Shown here: positions 62,310 through 64,000 of the stretch, in pieces
Position numbering within the stretch: position 1 is the first letter of the stretch
How the letters are laid out: every line of letters begins with the position of its first letter
From: Chrysomallon squamiferum
Taxonomy: Eukaryota; Mollusca; Gastropoda; Neomphalida; Peltospiridae
Length of the DNA stretch: 64,000 bases
Assembly (NCBI GenBank): GCA_012295275.1
Contig: CM022678.1
Coordinates: 17,007,165-17,071,164 of the forward strand
Direction of reading: 5' to 3'
Translations under genes and position numbers: made by a program
Notes under the pieces: generated by a model
Database searches by the model: none
What the model saw: only the letters and a program-made list of their open reading frames with translations
What the model was told of the DNA's origin: nothing

Positions 62310-62612
62310 TTCGTTATTGATTCGTTAGTTATTGCGTTTTCTTTTTCTGATTAGTTAACTATTGTGATAACAGTGTTGTGAATGGTTATCTATTGTGTAA
62401 CTATACTGGTATTGGTTAATTATTTTGATAACAACTTTCTAATGGCTTCACTATTGCGTATTGGCATTCCGATAGTTAACTATGGCGAAACCAACTTTCT
62501 GATTGGTAAACTATTATGATATGTATTGACTGATTAACTATTGTGTTAGCTATTACCTGACTGGTGTGACAGCTATTTTCTGATAGGTTCGCTATATACG
62601 TGTCAGTCTAAT
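62310..62612. repeat. CCAAT-box minisatellite, intron 3 of copy 6
   Basis: Reverse orientation of the arrays in copies 3-5: CTGATTGGTTAACTATTGTG-like units (ATTGG is CCAAT on the other strand). Confidence 0.76.
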
Positions 62613-62641
62613 ACTGTTTTTTTTTTTTTTTTTTTTTTCAG

Positions 62642-62741
62642 TGGATGTCTCCTTTGATGTCGTTTGGTTGACAGCTGTGTATGGAATGATAGCTTTATCG
62701 ACTTTGTTGTCAATTTCTCTAGTGGTGTGTTTTATCCTGAG
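62642..62741 (+). CDS. Receptor copy 6, transmembrane exon
   Basis: 100 nt, phase 1 to 2. With the previous exon it reads ELDVSFDVVWLTAVYGMIAL, then STLLSISLVVCFILR. One strong hydrophobic span followed by Arg. Acceptor tttcag after a run of 24 or more Ts, donor TGAG|gtatta. Intact. Confidence 0.87.
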
Positions 62742-62799
62742 GTATTATTTTATTTGCTTATATTTTTATGTATTTATTTCTAAATTATTATTATTAATA

Positions 62800-62958
62800 G
62801 TAGTAGTAGTTGTAGTAGTAGTAGTAGTAGTAGTAGTAGTATGTCTATATTTTAAGAACAGTAATAATAGTAGCAACAGTGTGGTAGTGAATATATTTTA
62901 AAAACTAAGTAATAAACAACAATACTACTACTACTGAATATTATTAAACTACTACTAC

Positions 62959-63051
<93 letters not shown>

Positions 63052-63245
63052 TAACAACAAAAAATAATGATGGTATTGGCTATGATGATAATTACAGTAG
63101 TAATAAAGATGATGATGACATTGTTGAAAATAAAATTAATGATTTTGATTACGATAATAACAATAATAATAATAATAATAATAATAACTATAATAAAGAT
63201 AATAAAAATAATAATAATAATAATGACAACCACAACAACAACAAA
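62800..63245. repeat. (TAG)n, (CTA)n, (AAT)n trinucleotide tracts
   Basis: TAG array at 62805-62840, its complement CTA at 62950-63012, then AAT; the TAG and CTA arms could form a hairpin. All frames here are translated repeat. Confidence 0.9.
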
Positions 63246-63366
63246 TATTTAAGAAGAAGGAAAAAAAAAAAAAGAAGATAATAATAAAAATTCCTTTAGT
63301 GCAGTGATGACAGTAATAGCAATAACAGTTGTGATTATAAATTAATCTTTCAATTTCCGTATCTAG

Positions 63367-63473
63367 AAAAAGGAAGAAAAGATCTAAAAACAAACAGCGA
63401 CGTGCACGACGACGTATGGAAAGCCTAATTCGAGCACGTATTAACCAGATAGAACACGTGGAAATGCAACCAG
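63367..63473 (+). CDS. Receptor copy 6, basic juxtamembrane exon
   Basis: 107 nt: KRKKRSKNKQRRARRRMESL, then IRARINQIEHVEMQP. Acceptor atctag, donor CCAG|gttttg. Intact. By comparison with copy 3, the acidic exon starts just past the right edge of the window. Confidence 0.85.
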
Positions 63474-63589
63474 GTTTTGTAATTTAATTAATTACGATAT
63501 CATATTGGTGATAGGAACAATACCAATAACAACACTACTACTACACTGGTACAAGAACAAAAAAAAAAAAAAATAGCACACACCAAAAC

Positions 63590-63660
63590 AAAACAACAAC
63601 AACCATCACCACCACCACCACCAACATCAAACAACAATAAGAGACAGCAACAACGTCAGC

Positions 63661-63731
<71 letters not shown>

Positions 63732-63763
63732 GAAGAAGAAGAAGAATAGTAATAGTAGTAGTA

Positions 63764-63828
<65 letters not shown>

Positions 63829-64000
63829 ATTTTTATGGTGATGATGATATTAAGTATTTTGAAAGAATGAGAAGAATTTTAGTATTTTACGCTAATGTTG
63901 TGACGTATAGGTTAGTAGTTACAAAACACTTAATATTAACAGTTAATGTTAAACTGTGACGAGACGTCGTGAAAGAAATATTGATTGATTGCTTGAATGA
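63590..64000. repeat. Trinucleotide tract and intron end of copy 6
   Basis: (CAC), (AAT)n at 63660-63730, (AAG) and (TAG)n at 63745-63828, then unique sequence that is the reverse complement of 17401-17540. The window ends about 20 bases before the expected acidic exon. Confidence 0.88.

Overview
The window reads as invertebrate nuclear DNA, most likely from a cephalopod mollusc (octopus-like). That is an inference from AT-rich sequence, short exons with gt/ag borders in long introns, very dense (AG)n, (AAT)n, (GTAT)n and (GT)n microsatellites, and the kinds of gene and mobile-element relic present. It has no bacterial features: no operons, ribosome binding sites or CRISPR. Almost every long open frame is a translated microsatellite or a shadow.

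The real content is a cluster of six copies of one gene family. Each copy encodes a type I receptor: a signal-peptide exon, one ShK (ShKT) cysteine-rich exon, one large exon of about 360-400 codons with MEGF/SREC-type EGF-like repeats, a transmembrane exon, a short basic juxtamembrane exon, an acidic tyrosine-containing exon, and a receptor-type protein tyrosine phosphatase (PTP) domain split over seven exons. Five copies lie on the minus strand as a direct tandem array and one lies on the plus strand. Copy 1 (3881 to beyond the left edge) shows only the signal and ShK exons. Copy 2 (10925 to about 5100) is a deletion pseudogene: its ShK region is joined to the middle of the phosphatase exons. 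Copy 3 (24950 to about 13170) has an intact phosphatase domain 1 but a damaged end of the EGF exon and a damaged TM exon. Copy 4 (43533 to about 26500) is the most complete, with an extra EGF module and a triplicated 1.6 kb block that may contain exons of a second phosphatase domain. Copy 5 (52975 to about 46200) lost its whole phosphatase domain and has stops in the EGF exon. Copy 6 (55076 to beyond the right edge) is on the plus strand, head to head with copy 5, and is an inverted duplicate sharing intron insertions with copy 3.

Each copy carries its own set of minisatellites at fixed places: a roughly 33-bp unit after the ShK exon, a CCAATCAG-rich unit between the EGF and TM exons, and a 39-bp unit after the phosphatase exons. 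These seem to mark or cause the rearrangements. Intron 1 of copies 3 and 6 contains a decayed KRBA2-like integrase gene next to a retrotransposon fragment, in opposite orientations.

Biologically, the products would be surface receptors that bind a ligand through ShK/EGF repeats and signal through a phosphatase tail. The P-loop (HCSDGVGRTG) and WPD loop (WMD) of domain 1 are both atypical, so activity may be reduced or redirected. No copy has a fully clean ectodomain reading frame here; this is either birth-and-death decay or long-read homopolymer error, and it decides how many copies are functional.
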